Positions 27,094 to 34,491 of a stretch of DNA of 64,000 nucleotides are shown here, piece by piece. The position numbers were made by a program, and so were the translations under genes. Origin of the DNA: an uncultured Pseudomonas sp. (lineage in GTDB: Bacteria; Pseudomonadota; Gammaproteobacteria; Pseudomonadales; Pseudomonadaceae); the NCBI RefSeq assembly GCF_913774235.1, contig NZ_CAJYDW010000001.1, positions 1 through 64,000 of the forward strand, written 5' to 3'. Every line of letters begins with the position of its first letter. Positions within the stretch are counted from its first letter, which is position 1. The notes beneath the pieces were generated by a model. It worked only from the letters and a program-made list of their open reading frames with translations, was not told the origin of the DNA and did no database searches.

Positions 27094-28214
27094 ACAACGC
27101 CAACGAGGTGAACGACGAATTCTGGATGGCGCGCGCCCTGGCGCTGGCGGCGCTTGGCCGCTACAGCACGGCGCCCAATCCACGAGTGGGCTGCGTCATC
27201 GTCCGCGACGGTCAGGTGGTGGGCGAGGGCTGGCATCGCCAGGCCGGCGGTCCCCATGCCGAGGTGCATGCCCTGCGTCAGGCGGGGGAGGCCGCGCGTG
27301 GCGCCACCGCCTATGTGACCCTGGAACCCTGCAGCCACCATGGCCGCACCCCGCCCTGCGCCGATGCCCTGGTGGCCGCTGGCGTGGCCGAGGTGGTGGC
27401 CGCCATGACCGATCCCAATCCGCTGGTGGCCGGCCGTGGCCTGGCGCGCCTCACCGCTGCCGGCATCGCCACCCGCGCCGGGGTGCTGGAGGCCGAGGCC
27501 CGGGCACTCAATGCCGGCTTCATCCAGCGCATGCTCACCGGGCGGCCCTTCGTGCGAGTCAAGCTGGCGCTGAGTCTGGATGGTCGCACCGCCATGGCCA
27601 ATGGCGAGAGCCAGTGGATCACCGGACCGGCGGCGCGCCAGAGCGTCCAGCGGCTGCGCGCCGAAGCCGGCGTGGTGATCACCGGCGCCGATACCGTGCT
27701 GGCGGACGGTGCACGCCTCACGGTTCGTTCGAATGAGTTGGGCCTGACCGGCGAGGAGCTGGAGCTGGCCACCCTGCGTACGCCGCAGCGGTTGCTGATC
27801 GATGGCCGCGGCCGGGTGCCGCTGGATGCGCCCTTCTTCCAGGCCGGCACTGCGCGGGTCGCCGGTATGGCTGCCGAGGCGCCCACCTATGCGGCGGCCG
27901 GTCATGACTACCTGTCTCTGCCGGGTATCAACGGCCAGGTCGATCTGGCGGCCCTGCTGACCCGACTGGGCAGCGAGCAGGTCAACGATGTCCTGGTGGA
28001 GGCCGGCCCACGTCTCGCCGGTGCCTTCGCCCGGGCCGGCTTGGTCGATGAATACCACCTGTTCCTGGCGCCCAAATTCCTCGGCTCCAGTGCCCGGCCA
28101 TTGCTGGACTGGCCGCTGGAGCACCTGGCCCAGGCGCCGCAGCTGGAAATCGTCAGCGCGACGCCGGTGGGCGCGGACCTGCACCTGATCGCCCGGCCCC
28201 TGCGCGACACCTGA
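27090..28214 (+). CDS. ribD: Bifunctional riboflavin deaminase/reductase RibD
   Basis: The 374-residue protein has an N-terminal deaminase domain with the zinc ligands in HAEVHALRQ and [16 protein letters not shown], and a C-terminal reductase domain with [20 protein letters not shown]. It carries out the second and third steps of riboflavin synthesis from GTP. It overlaps nrdR by four bases. The FMN riboswitch lies after this gene, so RibD escapes it unless read-through is affected. Confidence 0.95.
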   Translation: MNNANEVNDEFWMARALALAALGRYSTAPNPRVGCVIVRDGQVVGEGWHRQAGGPHAEVHALRQAGEAARGATAYVTLEPCSHHGRTPPCADALVAAGVAEVVAAMTDPNPLVAGRGLARLTAAGIATRAGVLEAEARALNAGFIQRMLTGRPFVRVKLALSLDGRTAMANGESQWITGPAARQSVQRLRAEAGVVITGADTVLADGARLTVRSNELGLTGEELELATLRTPQRLLIDGRGRVPLDAPFFQAGTARVAGMAAEAPTYAAAGHDYLSLPGINGQVDLAALLTRLGSEQVNDVLVEAGPRLAGAFARAGLVDEYHLFLAPKFLGSSARPLLDWPLEHLAQAPQLEIVSATPVGADLHLIARPLRDT

Positions 28215-28273
28215 CGCCCCTGGCCCCCCGACGGCGAACTGTGTTACAAAACCTGCGCCACCTTGGAGTGGCA

Positions 28274-28424
28274 AGTTCTCAGGGCGGGGTGCAATTCCCC
28301 ACCGGCGGTAATGCCCGATCAGTCGGGACGAGCCCGCGAGCGCTCCCCGGTCCTCCGTGGCAGGGGAGGTCAGCAGACCCGGTTGGATCCCGGGGCCGAC
28401 GGTCATAGTCCGGATGAGAGAGAA
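28274..28424 (+). promoter_or_regulatory. FMN riboswitch (RFN element)
   Basis: The conserved RFN parts are present in order: TTCTCAGGGCGGGGTGCAAT, CCCCACCGGCGGTAAT, AGCCCGCGAGCG, a variable arm, GACCCGGTTGGATCCCGGGG, CCGACGGTCATAGTCCGGAT and GAGAGAAC. The position, between ribD and ribC, is the one I know from P. aeruginosa. It should sense FMN and reduce expression of the downstream ribC. A GC hairpin AGGGG/CCCCT follows at 28444-28459. Confidence 0.96.
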
Positions 28425-28490
28425 CGGGATAGCCTCGCCTGGCAGGGGTGCGAGCCCCTCGTCCGTCTGATTTCCCTTCTGTCCGTGCGC

Positions 28491-28512
28491 CCTGTTTTTT
28501 CACCGAAACAGG
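28491..28512 (+). promoter_or_regulatory. Hairpin that can mask the upstream-ORF ribosome binding site
   Basis: CCTGTTT and AAACAGG form a 7-bp stem around TTTCACCG. Its 3' arm runs into the GGAG (28511-28514) that serves the small ORF at 28522. It may be the expression platform of the FMN riboswitch acting on translation; this is inferred. Confidence 0.5.
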
Positions 28513-28521
28513 AGTTCGTCG

Positions 28522-28572
28522 ATGTCTAGCTGCACCGCCTGTTCGGCTCTACCTCTCGGAGGCCTGAGCTGA
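28522..28572 (+). CDS. Short upstream ORF coupled to ribC
   Basis: This 16-codon frame (MSSCTACSALPLGGLS) has a GGAG seven bases before its ATG. Its TGA shares one base with the ribC ATG (TGATG). The arrangement suggests that ribosomes finishing here restart on ribC. The peptide has a CxxC but no other known feature. It could be a coupling device for the FMN riboswitch, or a chance frame. It is new to me. Confidence 0.5.
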   Translation: MSSCTACSALPLGGLS

Positions 28573-29234
28573 TGTTCACCGGAATCATCGAAGCCCTCGG
28601 CGAGATCCGCGCCCTCACGCCCAAGGGCGGAGACGTGCGCCTCTACGTCGCCACCGGCAAACTCGACCTTGCCGACGTCAAGCTCGGCGACAGCATTGCC
28701 GTCAACGGGGTCTGCCTCACCGCCGTGGAATTGCCCGGCGACGGCTTCTGGGCCGACGTCAGTCGCGAGACCCTGAGCCTCACCAGCCTGGGCGGCCTCA
28801 AGCCCGGCAGCAAGGTCAACCTGGAAAAGGCGCTGATGCCCACCAGCCGGCTCGGTGGCCACCTGGTCAGCGGCCACGTGGACGGTTTGGGCGAAGTGGT
28901 CTCCCGTGCCGATAACGCCCGTGCCGTGCAATTCCGCCTGCGCGCCCCGGCCGAGCTGGCCCGCTACATCGCGCTCAAGGGCTCCATCACCGTGGACGGC
29001 GTCAGCCTCACGGTGAACGCGGTGGACGGCGCCGAATTCGAGCTGACCATCGTCCCCCACACCCTCGGCGAGACGATCATGGCCGACTACCGCCCCGGAC
29101 GCCGGGTGAACCTGGAGGTGGACCTGCTGGCCCGCTACCTGGAGCGCCTGCTCATGGGTGACAAGGCCGCCGAATCCAGCAAGGGCGGCGTCACCGAACA
29201 CTTTCTCGCCGAACACGGCTATCTGCAGCGCTAA
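28572..29234 (+). CDS. ribC: Riboflavin synthase, alpha chain
   Basis: The 220-residue protein has two repeated lumazine-binding domains, each beginning with a similar stretch (MFTGIIEALGEIRAL and GHLVSGHVDGLGEVVS). It converts two 6,7-dimethyl-8-ribityllumazine to riboflavin and a recycled substrate. The N-terminal MFTGI is required for catalysis in the family and is intact, so the ATG at 28572 is firm. The same gene is called ribE in some systems. It follows the FMN riboswitch. Confidence 0.96.
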   Translation: MFTGIIEALGEIRALTPKGGDVRLYVATGKLDLADVKLGDSIAVNGVCLTAVELPGDGFWADVSRETLSLTSLGGLKPGSKVNLEKALMPTSRLGGHLVSGHVDGLGEVVSRADNARAVQFRLRAPAELARYIALKGSITVDGVSLTVNAVDGAEFELTIVPHTLGETIMADYRPGRRVNLEVDLLARYLERLLMGDKAAESSKGGVTEHFLAEHGYLQR

Positions 29235-29244
29235 GGACGACACC

Positions 29245-30333
29245 GTGGCACTTTCCAGCATCGAAGACATCATCCAGGACATCCGCGCGGGCAAGATGGT
29301 CATCCTCATGGACGACGAGGACCGCGAGAACGAAGGCGACATCATCATCGCCTCCGAATGCGTTACCGCCGAACACATCAACTTCATGGCGCGCCACGCC
29401 CGCGGCCTGATCTGCATGCCCATGAGCAAGGCCCTCTGCGAGCGCCTCAACCTGCCGATGATGGCCAGCCGCAACGCCTCCGGCTTCGGCACCAAGTTCA
29501 CCGTGTCCATCGAGGCCGCCGAAGGCATCAGCACCGGCATCTCCGCCGCCGACCGCGCGCGCACCGTGCAGGCCGCCATCGCCAAGGACGCCAAGCCCGG
29601 CGACGTGGTCAGCCCCGGCCACATGTTCCCGCTGATGTCCCAGCCCGGTGGCGTGCTGGCCCGCGCCGGCCATACCGAAGCCGCCTGCGACCTGGCACGC
29701 ATGGCTGGCTTCGCCGAGAGCGGGGTGATCTGCGAGGTGATGAACGACGACGGCACCATGGCCCGTCGCGACGAGCTCGAAGCCTTCGCCGAACAGCACG
29801 GCCTCAAGGTCGGCACCATCGCCGACCTCATCCACTACCGCCTGCTGCACGAGCACACCGTCAAGCGCATCGACGAGCAGCAATTGGAGACCGAACTCGG
29901 CTCCTTCAAGCTGGTGACCTATCGCGACGAGGTGGAGGGCGACGTCCACCTGGCGCTGATCCGTGGCGACCTGGCCAGCCAGGAGTTGCCACTGGTGCGG
30001 GTGCACAACATGGACCCGCTGCGCGACCTGCTGCAGGTCCATCAGCCGGGCCGCTGGAGCCTGCGCAGCGCCATGGAGCGGGTGGCTCGCGAAGGCGCCG
30101 GCGTGGTGCTCTTGCTCGGCCACTCCCTGGAAGGCGATGACCTGCTGGCACATCTGCGCGAGCCGCTGCCGGTGCCCAAGGCGCTGTCCACCTACAGCAC
30201 CGTCGGTGCCGGTTCGCAGATCCTGCGCGACCTGGGCATTCGTCAGATGCGCCTGCTCAGTTCGCCGATGAAGTTCAACGCCATATCCGGCTTCGACCTG
30301 GAAGTAGTAGAATATCTGCCTCCTGAAGAATGA
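29245..30333 (+). CDS. ribBA: DHBP synthase fused to a degenerate GTP cyclohydrolase II domain
   Basis: From the GTG at 29245 the product is 362 residues. The N-terminal domain is 3,4-dihydroxy-2-butanone-4-phosphate synthase, with the acidic motif DDEDRENEGDI near residue 27 and a conserved HARGLICMP. The C-terminal domain resembles GTP cyclohydrolase II but lacks its zinc cysteines (the normal C-GD-C-C pattern is gone), so it is probably inactive for that step. The true cyclohydrolase is ribA at 33871. An upstream ATG start would overlap ribC and is rejected; AAGGACG precedes the GTG. Confidence 0.93.
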   Translation: MALSSIEDIIQDIRAGKMVILMDDEDRENEGDIIIASECVTAEHINFMARHARGLICMPMSKALCERLNLPMMASRNASGFGTKFTVSIEAAEGISTGISAADRARTVQAAIAKDAKPGDVVSPGHMFPLMSQPGGVLARAGHTEAACDLARMAGFAESGVICEVMNDDGTMARRDELEAFAEQHGLKVGTIADLIHYRLLHEHTVKRIDEQQLETELGSFKLVTYRDEVEGDVHLALIRGDLASQELPLVRVHNMDPLRDLLQVHQPGRWSLRSAMERVAREGAGVVLLLGHSLEGDDLLAHLREPLPVPKALSTYSTVGAGSQILRDLGIRQMRLLSSPMKFNAISGFDLEVVEYLPPEE

Positions 30334-30390
30334 CCCTTCCGCCTGGCGCGCCTTGCCCGGGTGGTGTGGCGCGCTTCACCTGGATTTCCA

Positions 30391-30418
30391 CGGACGGCCC
30401 GGCATTGCCGGCCGTCCG
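30391..30418 (+). promoter_or_regulatory. Intercistronic hairpin before ribE
   Basis: CGGACGGC and GCCGTCCG pair around an inner CCGGCATTGCCGG, then GCTCTTTG. The T-run is weak, so it might attenuate or stabilise the ribBA transcript. No ligand is evident. Confidence 0.4.
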
Positions 30419-30442
30419 GCTCTTTGACAACTGGACCCGCAC

Positions 30443-30919
30443 ATGAACATCAAGACCTTTGAAGGCACCTTCATCGCTCCCCAGGGCCGCTTCGCGCTGG
30501 TGGTCGGCCGCTTCAACAGCTTCGTCGTCGAGAGCCTGCTGCAGGGCGCCATCGACGCCCTGGTGCGTCACGGCATCAAGCCGGACGACCTGACCATCAT
30601 CCGCGTCCCCGGCGCCTTCGAGATCCCGCTGGCCGTGCAGAAGATCGCCCAGCGCGACGAATTCGACGCCATCATCGCCCTCGGCGCGGTGATCCGCGGC
30701 GGCACCCCCCACTTCGAATACGTGGCCGGCGAGTGCACCAAGGGCCTGGCCCAGGTTTCCATGGAATTCGGCGTACCGGTGTCCTTCGGTGTCCTGACCG
30801 TCGACTCCATCGAGCAGGCCATCGAGCGTTCCGGCACCAAGGCCGGTAACAAGGGCGCCGAAGCCGCGCTGTCCGCCCTGGAAATGGTCAGCCTGCTGGC
30901 GCAGTTGGAGGCCAAGTGA
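30443..30919 (+). CDS. ribE: 6,7-dimethyl-8-ribityllumazine synthase
   Basis: The 158-residue product has the family motif [20 protein letters not shown] and the conserved [14 protein letters not shown] and [16 protein letters not shown]. It joins the RibD and RibBA products to form the lumazine substrate of RibC. The gene is called ribH elsewhere. Its stop overlaps the GTG of nusB (GTGA), which suggests coupling. Confidence 0.96.
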   Translation: MNIKTFEGTFIAPQGRFALVVGRFNSFVVESLLQGAIDALVRHGIKPDDLTIIRVPGAFEIPLAVQKIAQRDEFDAIIALGAVIRGGTPHFEYVAGECTKGLAQVSMEFGVPVSFGVLTVDSIEQAIERSGTKAGNKGAEAALSALEMVSLLAQLEAK

Positions 30920-31407
30920 GCGGCGATTTGACTCCGCCCGCGGCCGGCAAGCCCGCAGGCAAGAAAGCCCCCACCGGCAAACTGGCTGCCCGCCGCGAAG
31001 CGCGCAGCCTGTCGGTCCAGGCGCTGTACCAGTGGCACATGGCGGGCCAGGCGATCAACGAAATCGAGGCGCAGTTTCGCGTCGACAACGATTTCGCCAA
31101 GGTCGACGGCGCCTACTTTCATGAAATCCTCCACGGCGTCCCGGCCAACAAGGGCGAGATCGACGGCCTGATCCTGCCCTGCCTGGACCGTGCCATGGAC
31201 GAGGTCGACCCGGTCGAGCTGGCCGTGCTGCGGCTGTCCTGCTACGAGTTGCTCAAGCGCATCGACGTGCCCTATCGCGTGGTGATCAACGAGGGCATCG
31301 AGCTGGCCAAGATCTTCGGCGCCACCGACGGCCACAAGTTCGTCAACGGCGTGCTGGACAAGCTGGCGCCCAAGCTGCGCAGCGCCGAGTTGCGCGGCAA
31401 GCGCTGA
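30916..31407 (+). CDS. nusB: Transcription antitermination factor NusB
   Basis: The 163-residue protein uses a GTG that overlaps the ribE stop. It contains the NusB motif [20 protein letters not shown] and, near the C-terminus, [20 protein letters not shown]. NusB binds boxA RNA with S10 (NusE) in rRNA antitermination. It sits between ribE and thiL in the usual Pseudomonas order. Start ambiguity is small; the N-terminal 25 residues are variable. Confidence 0.95.
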   Translation: MSGDLTPPAAGKPAGKKAPTGKLAARREARSLSVQALYQWHMAGQAINEIEAQFRVDNDFAKVDGAYFHEILHGVPANKGEIDGLILPCLDRAMDEVDPVELAVLRLSCYELLKRIDVPYRVVINEGIELAKIFGATDGHKFVNGVLDKLAPKLRSAELRGKR

Positions 31408-31422
31408 TTCGTCCGCGCTGGC

Positions 31423-32379
31423 ATGGGTGAATTCGAACTCATCCGCCGCTATTTCGCCGCGGCGCCCTGTGCCCGTGGCGGACCTGGCGTGGCCCTGGGC
31501 ATCGGTGACGACTGCGCCCTGCTGGCGCTCGCGTCCGGCGAGCAACTGGCGGTCTCCACCGATACCCTGACCGCCGGGGTGCACTTTCCCGATCCCTGCC
31601 CGGATGCTTTCGGCCTCGGCCAACGCGCCCTGGCGGTGAGCGCCAGCGATCTGGCCGCCATGGGCGCCGCGCCCCTGGGCTTCACCCTGGCGCTGACCCT
31701 GCCGAGCGTCGAGCCCGCCTGGCTGGAGGGCCTGGCGGCAGGACTTGCGCAGATGGCCGAGCAGTGCGAGTTGCGTCTGGTCGGTGGCGACACCACCCGC
31801 GGTCCTCTGTCCCTTACCGTCACGGTCTTCGGGCGAGTTCCAGCCGGACAGGCGCTGCTGCGCAGTGGTGCCCGGCCGGGTGATCTGCTGTGCCTGGGCG
31901 GCGCGCCCGGTGAGGCGGGTGGGGCCTTGCCCTTCGTCCTCGGTCAGCGTGCAGCGGAGGGCGACGCGAGTCGGCACCTGCTGGCGCGCTACTGGGCGCC
32001 GCAACCGCAATTCGCCCTCGGCCTCTGGCTGCGCGGGCGGGCGACGGCGGCCCAGGACGTCTCCGACGGCCTGGTGGCCGATTGCGGCCACATAGCCGCG
32101 GCCTCCGGGGTGCGCCTGGTGGTGGAGACGGCGCGGCTGCCGGTGAGTCCGGCGCTGGCCGAGCTATTCCCGGCCGACGAGGGGCTGCGCCTGGCCCTGG
32201 GCGCGGGCGACGACTATCTGCTGGTCTTCACCCTGCCGCCGGACCAGGCCCCGGCCCTGGCCGCGGCTTGGCCCCAGGCGCAGGTGATCGGGCGGGTCGA
32301 GGCGGGCAGCGGCGTCACTGTCCTTGCGGCAGACGACCAGCCCATGGCCCTGACACAAACCGGTTTCCAACATTTCTAG
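31423..32379 (+). CDS. thiL: Thiamine-monophosphate kinase ThiL
   Basis: The 318-residue protein begins MGEFELIRRYF and has the AIR-synthase type fold with ALGIGDDCALLAL, VSTDTLTAGVHFP, VSASDLAAMGAAPL and LVGGDTTRGPLSLT. It makes thiamine diphosphate from thiamine monophosphate using ATP. The gene follows nusB by 15 bases and is followed by pgpA after 23. This nusB-thiL-pgpA order is standard for gamma-proteobacteria. Confidence 0.95.
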   Translation: MGEFELIRRYFAAAPCARGGPGVALGIGDDCALLALASGEQLAVSTDTLTAGVHFPDPCPDAFGLGQRALAVSASDLAAMGAAPLGFTLALTLPSVEPAWLEGLAAGLAQMAEQCELRLVGGDTTRGPLSLTVTVFGRVPAGQALLRSGARPGDLLCLGGAPGEAGGALPFVLGQRAAEGDASRHLLARYWAPQPQFALGLWLRGRATAAQDVSDGLVADCGHIAAASGVRLVVETARLPVSPALAELFPADEGLRLALGAGDDYLLVFTLPPDQAPALAAAWPQAQVIGRVEAGSGVTVLAADDQPMALTQTGFQHF

Positions 32380-32402
32380 CGCCCTGGCGCGGAGTCCTTT
32401 CC

Positions 32403-32912
32403 TTGAGCGAACACCAAGCCCCCGCCCAGCCGGTCCCCCTGTCGGTCTGGCGCGATCCCTGGCACTTCCTGGCCTTCGGTCTCGGCTCCGGTACCCTGCC
32501 CAAGGCGCCCGGTACCTGGGGCTCGCTGATCGCCTTGCCCTTCGTGCCCCTGTGGCACCTGCTCACTGGCTGGAGCTATCCGCTGCTGTTGGTGATCCTG
32601 ACGCTGTTCGGCTGCTGGCTGTGCGGCAAGGTCGCCCGGGAGCTGGGCGTCCATGACCACGAGGGCATCGTCTGGGACGAGATGGTCGGCATCTGGATCA
32701 CCTTCTGGCTGGCACCACCGGGGTTGATCTGGCTACTGGTGGGTTTCGTCGCCTTCCGCGTGCTAGACATCTGCAAGCCCTGGCCAATCCGCTGGCTGGA
32801 TGTCAATGTCCGCGGCGGTGTCGGCATCATGGTCGACGATGTGCTGGCCGGCGTCCTCGCCTGGCTGGTCGTTCAGGGGCTACATCTCGGTTGGGGTCAT
32901 CTCGTCGGCTGA
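32403..32912 (+). CDS. pgpA: Phosphatidylglycerophosphatase A
   Basis: The 169-residue product has the PgpA signature (FLAFGLGSGTLPKAPGTWGS) and four membrane helices. It dephosphorylates phosphatidylglycerophosphate in the inner membrane. I chose the TTG at 32403 because GGAG lies 8 bases before it and it begins LSEHQAP; the frame extends much further upstream over thiL, which is a shadow. The conserved DEMVG and HDHEGIVWDEMVG residues needed for catalysis are intact. Confidence 0.92.
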   Translation: MSEHQAPAQPVPLSVWRDPWHFLAFGLGSGTLPKAPGTWGSLIALPFVPLWHLLTGWSYPLLLVILTLFGCWLCGKVARELGVHDHEGIVWDEMVGIWITFWLAPPGLIWLLVGFVAFRVLDICKPWPIRWLDVNVRGGVGIMVDDVLAGVLAWLVVQGLHLGWGHLVG

Positions 32913-32939
32913 CGGGACACAGGCCCAAGGAGCAGGGCA

Positions 32940-33572
32940 GTGAAAAGACTGGGCGCGTACGGCCTCTTGTTGGCCGTCGGTTCGCTCGCCTGGGCGCAAC
33001 CCCAGGTCAGGGTCGTGGGGTTGTTCAATGGCGCTGCTGTGGTCAACGTCAACGGGCAGCGCAAGCTGCTCAAGGTCGGGCAGCGCCTGGACGACGTCGA
33101 GGTAGTCAGCGCGGATGCCCAGCAAGCGGTGCTGCGCATCGACGGTCGCACCCAGACCTTTACCCTCGACCGTGAATACAGCGACGGCTACAGCGCGCCG
33201 CAGCGCCGGGAATTCAGCATCCCCCGCAGCAACAACGGCCATTACCAGGTCACCGCCTCGATCAATGGCCGACCGGTCGCGCTGCTGGTGGATACCGGCG
33301 CCACCAGCATCGCCCTGAGCGGTGCCCAGGCCGACCAGTTGGGCATCAAGTACCGCGACGGTACCCCGGGCTGGGTGGAGACCGCCAGCGGCCATGCCCG
33401 TGCCTGGCGCACCACCCTCAACCAGGTCCGCCTGGGCGATATCGAGGTGCTGGGGGTGGAGGCCATGGTGCTGGAAGGCAATTATCCGAGCCAGGGGCTG
33501 CTGGGCATGAGCTTCCTCAATCGGGTCGGCTGGCGCGAAGCCCAGGGTGTCCTTTACGTCCAGGCGCGCTGA
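32940..33572 (+). CDS. Retropepsin-like aspartic protease, TIGR02281 type
   Basis: From the GTG at 32940 the product is 210 residues, with a signal peptide ending near AWAQP. The catalytic motif DTGAT is at residues 118-122, followed by a second pattern LLGMSFLNRVGW typical of one-domain retropepsins. It likely acts in the periplasm. The TGA stop is at 33570-33572, where the MITE-like element begins. The physiological substrate is unknown. Confidence 0.85.
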   Translation: MKRLGAYGLLLAVGSLAWAQPQVRVVGLFNGAAVVNVNGQRKLLKVGQRLDDVEVVSADAQQAVLRIDGRTQTFTLDREYSDGYSAPQRREFSIPRSNNGHYQVTASINGRPVALLVDTGATSIALSGAQADQLGIKYRDGTPGWVETASGHARAWRTTLNQVRLGDIEVLGVEAMVLEGNYPSQGLLGMSFLNRVGWREAQGVLYVQAR

Positions 33573-33773
33573 GAGCCTGTTCAAAATCTGCTGCGCGTCG
33601 GCCAAACGGCGTTGAAAATGGCCTGGAAGGCCAGCCCCGCCTGGGCGGCCCCGTCGCAATGCTCATTTACCACTCGTAAACCCGAGCGCGGGTCCGATCC
33701 GCTTCCTCAGCCGTTTTCGCGGGGCCGCCTAGGCCTTGTTTGGCTCTAGCGCGCGAGATTTTAAACAGGCTCT
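33572..33773. mobile_element. MITE-like inverted-repeat element, 202 bp
   Basis: The ends AGAGCCTGTTCAAAATCT (33572-33589) and the reverse complement of 33756-33773 differ at one base. Inside, CCTGGGCGGCCCCG (33640-33653) and CGGGGCCGCCTAGG (33720-33733) also pair with one mismatch, and GCCAAAC/GTTTGGC pair near the ends. No open frame is carried. The left end touches the stop codon of the protease gene. No target duplication is clear. It resembles abundant small elements of Pseudomonas. Confidence 0.75.
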
Positions 33774-33870
33774 AATAGATCGCGACGTGTCGTCGTCATA
33801 ACCCCTGGCGATGACGCCCGACCCGGGGAAAAGGTTACAATGTACGTCTTTCCCCGCCAGGAGCCCGCAG

Positions 33871-34491
33871 GTGTCCGTCGTCTTTGTCGCCGCCTCCCAA
33901 CTGCCCACCCCCTTCGGCCTGTTCACCATGCACGGTTTCCTCGACGAGGCCGATGGCAAGGAGCATGTCGCTCTGACCTTCGGTGACGTGGCCGATGGCG
34001 AGCCAGTGCTGGGCCGCCTGCATTCCGAATGCCTGACCGGTGACGCCCTGTTCAGCCTGAGATGCGATTGCGGCTTCCAGCTGGAAGCGGCGCTGCGCGC
34101 CATCGCCGAAGCCGGACGTGGGGTGCTGCTCTACCTGCGCCAGGAAGGGCGGGGCATCGGCCTGCTCAACAAGATCCGCGCCTACGAGTTGCAGGACGCC
34201 GGTGCCGATACGGTGGAGGCCAATGAACGCCTGGGCTTCGGCGCCGACCAGCGCACCTACGCCCTGTGCAAGCCGATGCTCGAGCACCTCGGCGTCAACT
34301 CGCTGCGGCTGATGACCAACAACCCGCGCAAGGTCAAGGCGCTCGAGGCCCTGGGCATTCCGGTCGCCGAGCGCGTTCCCCTGCAGGAAGGGCTCAACCC
34401 GCACAACCGGCGCTACCTGCTGACCAAGGCCGGCAAGCTCGGCCATATGCTCGGCAATCTGCATCAGAACGAAGAGATCGCCGAGTCCTGA
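33871..34491 (+). CDS. ribA: GTP cyclohydrolase II RibA
   Basis: From the GTG at 33871 the product is 206 residues. It has the zinc cysteines of GTP cyclohydrolase II in [19 protein letters not shown], the [10 protein letters not shown] motif and the GTP-binding [13 protein letters not shown]. It makes the first committed intermediate of riboflavin from GTP. AGGAG lies eight bases before the GTG. It is separated from the rest of the rib genes by about 3.4 kb and lies just after the MITE. A TACAAT at 33835-33840 may be its -10. Confidence 0.95.
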   Translation: MSVVFVAASQLPTPFGLFTMHGFLDEADGKEHVALTFGDVADGEPVLGRLHSECLTGDALFSLRCDCGFQLEAALRAIAEAGRGVLLYLRQEGRGIGLLNKIRAYELQDAGADTVEANERLGFGADQRTYALCKPMLEHLGVNSLRLMTNNPRKVKALEALGIPVAERVPLQEGLNPHNRRYLLTKAGKLGHMLGNLHQNEEIAES

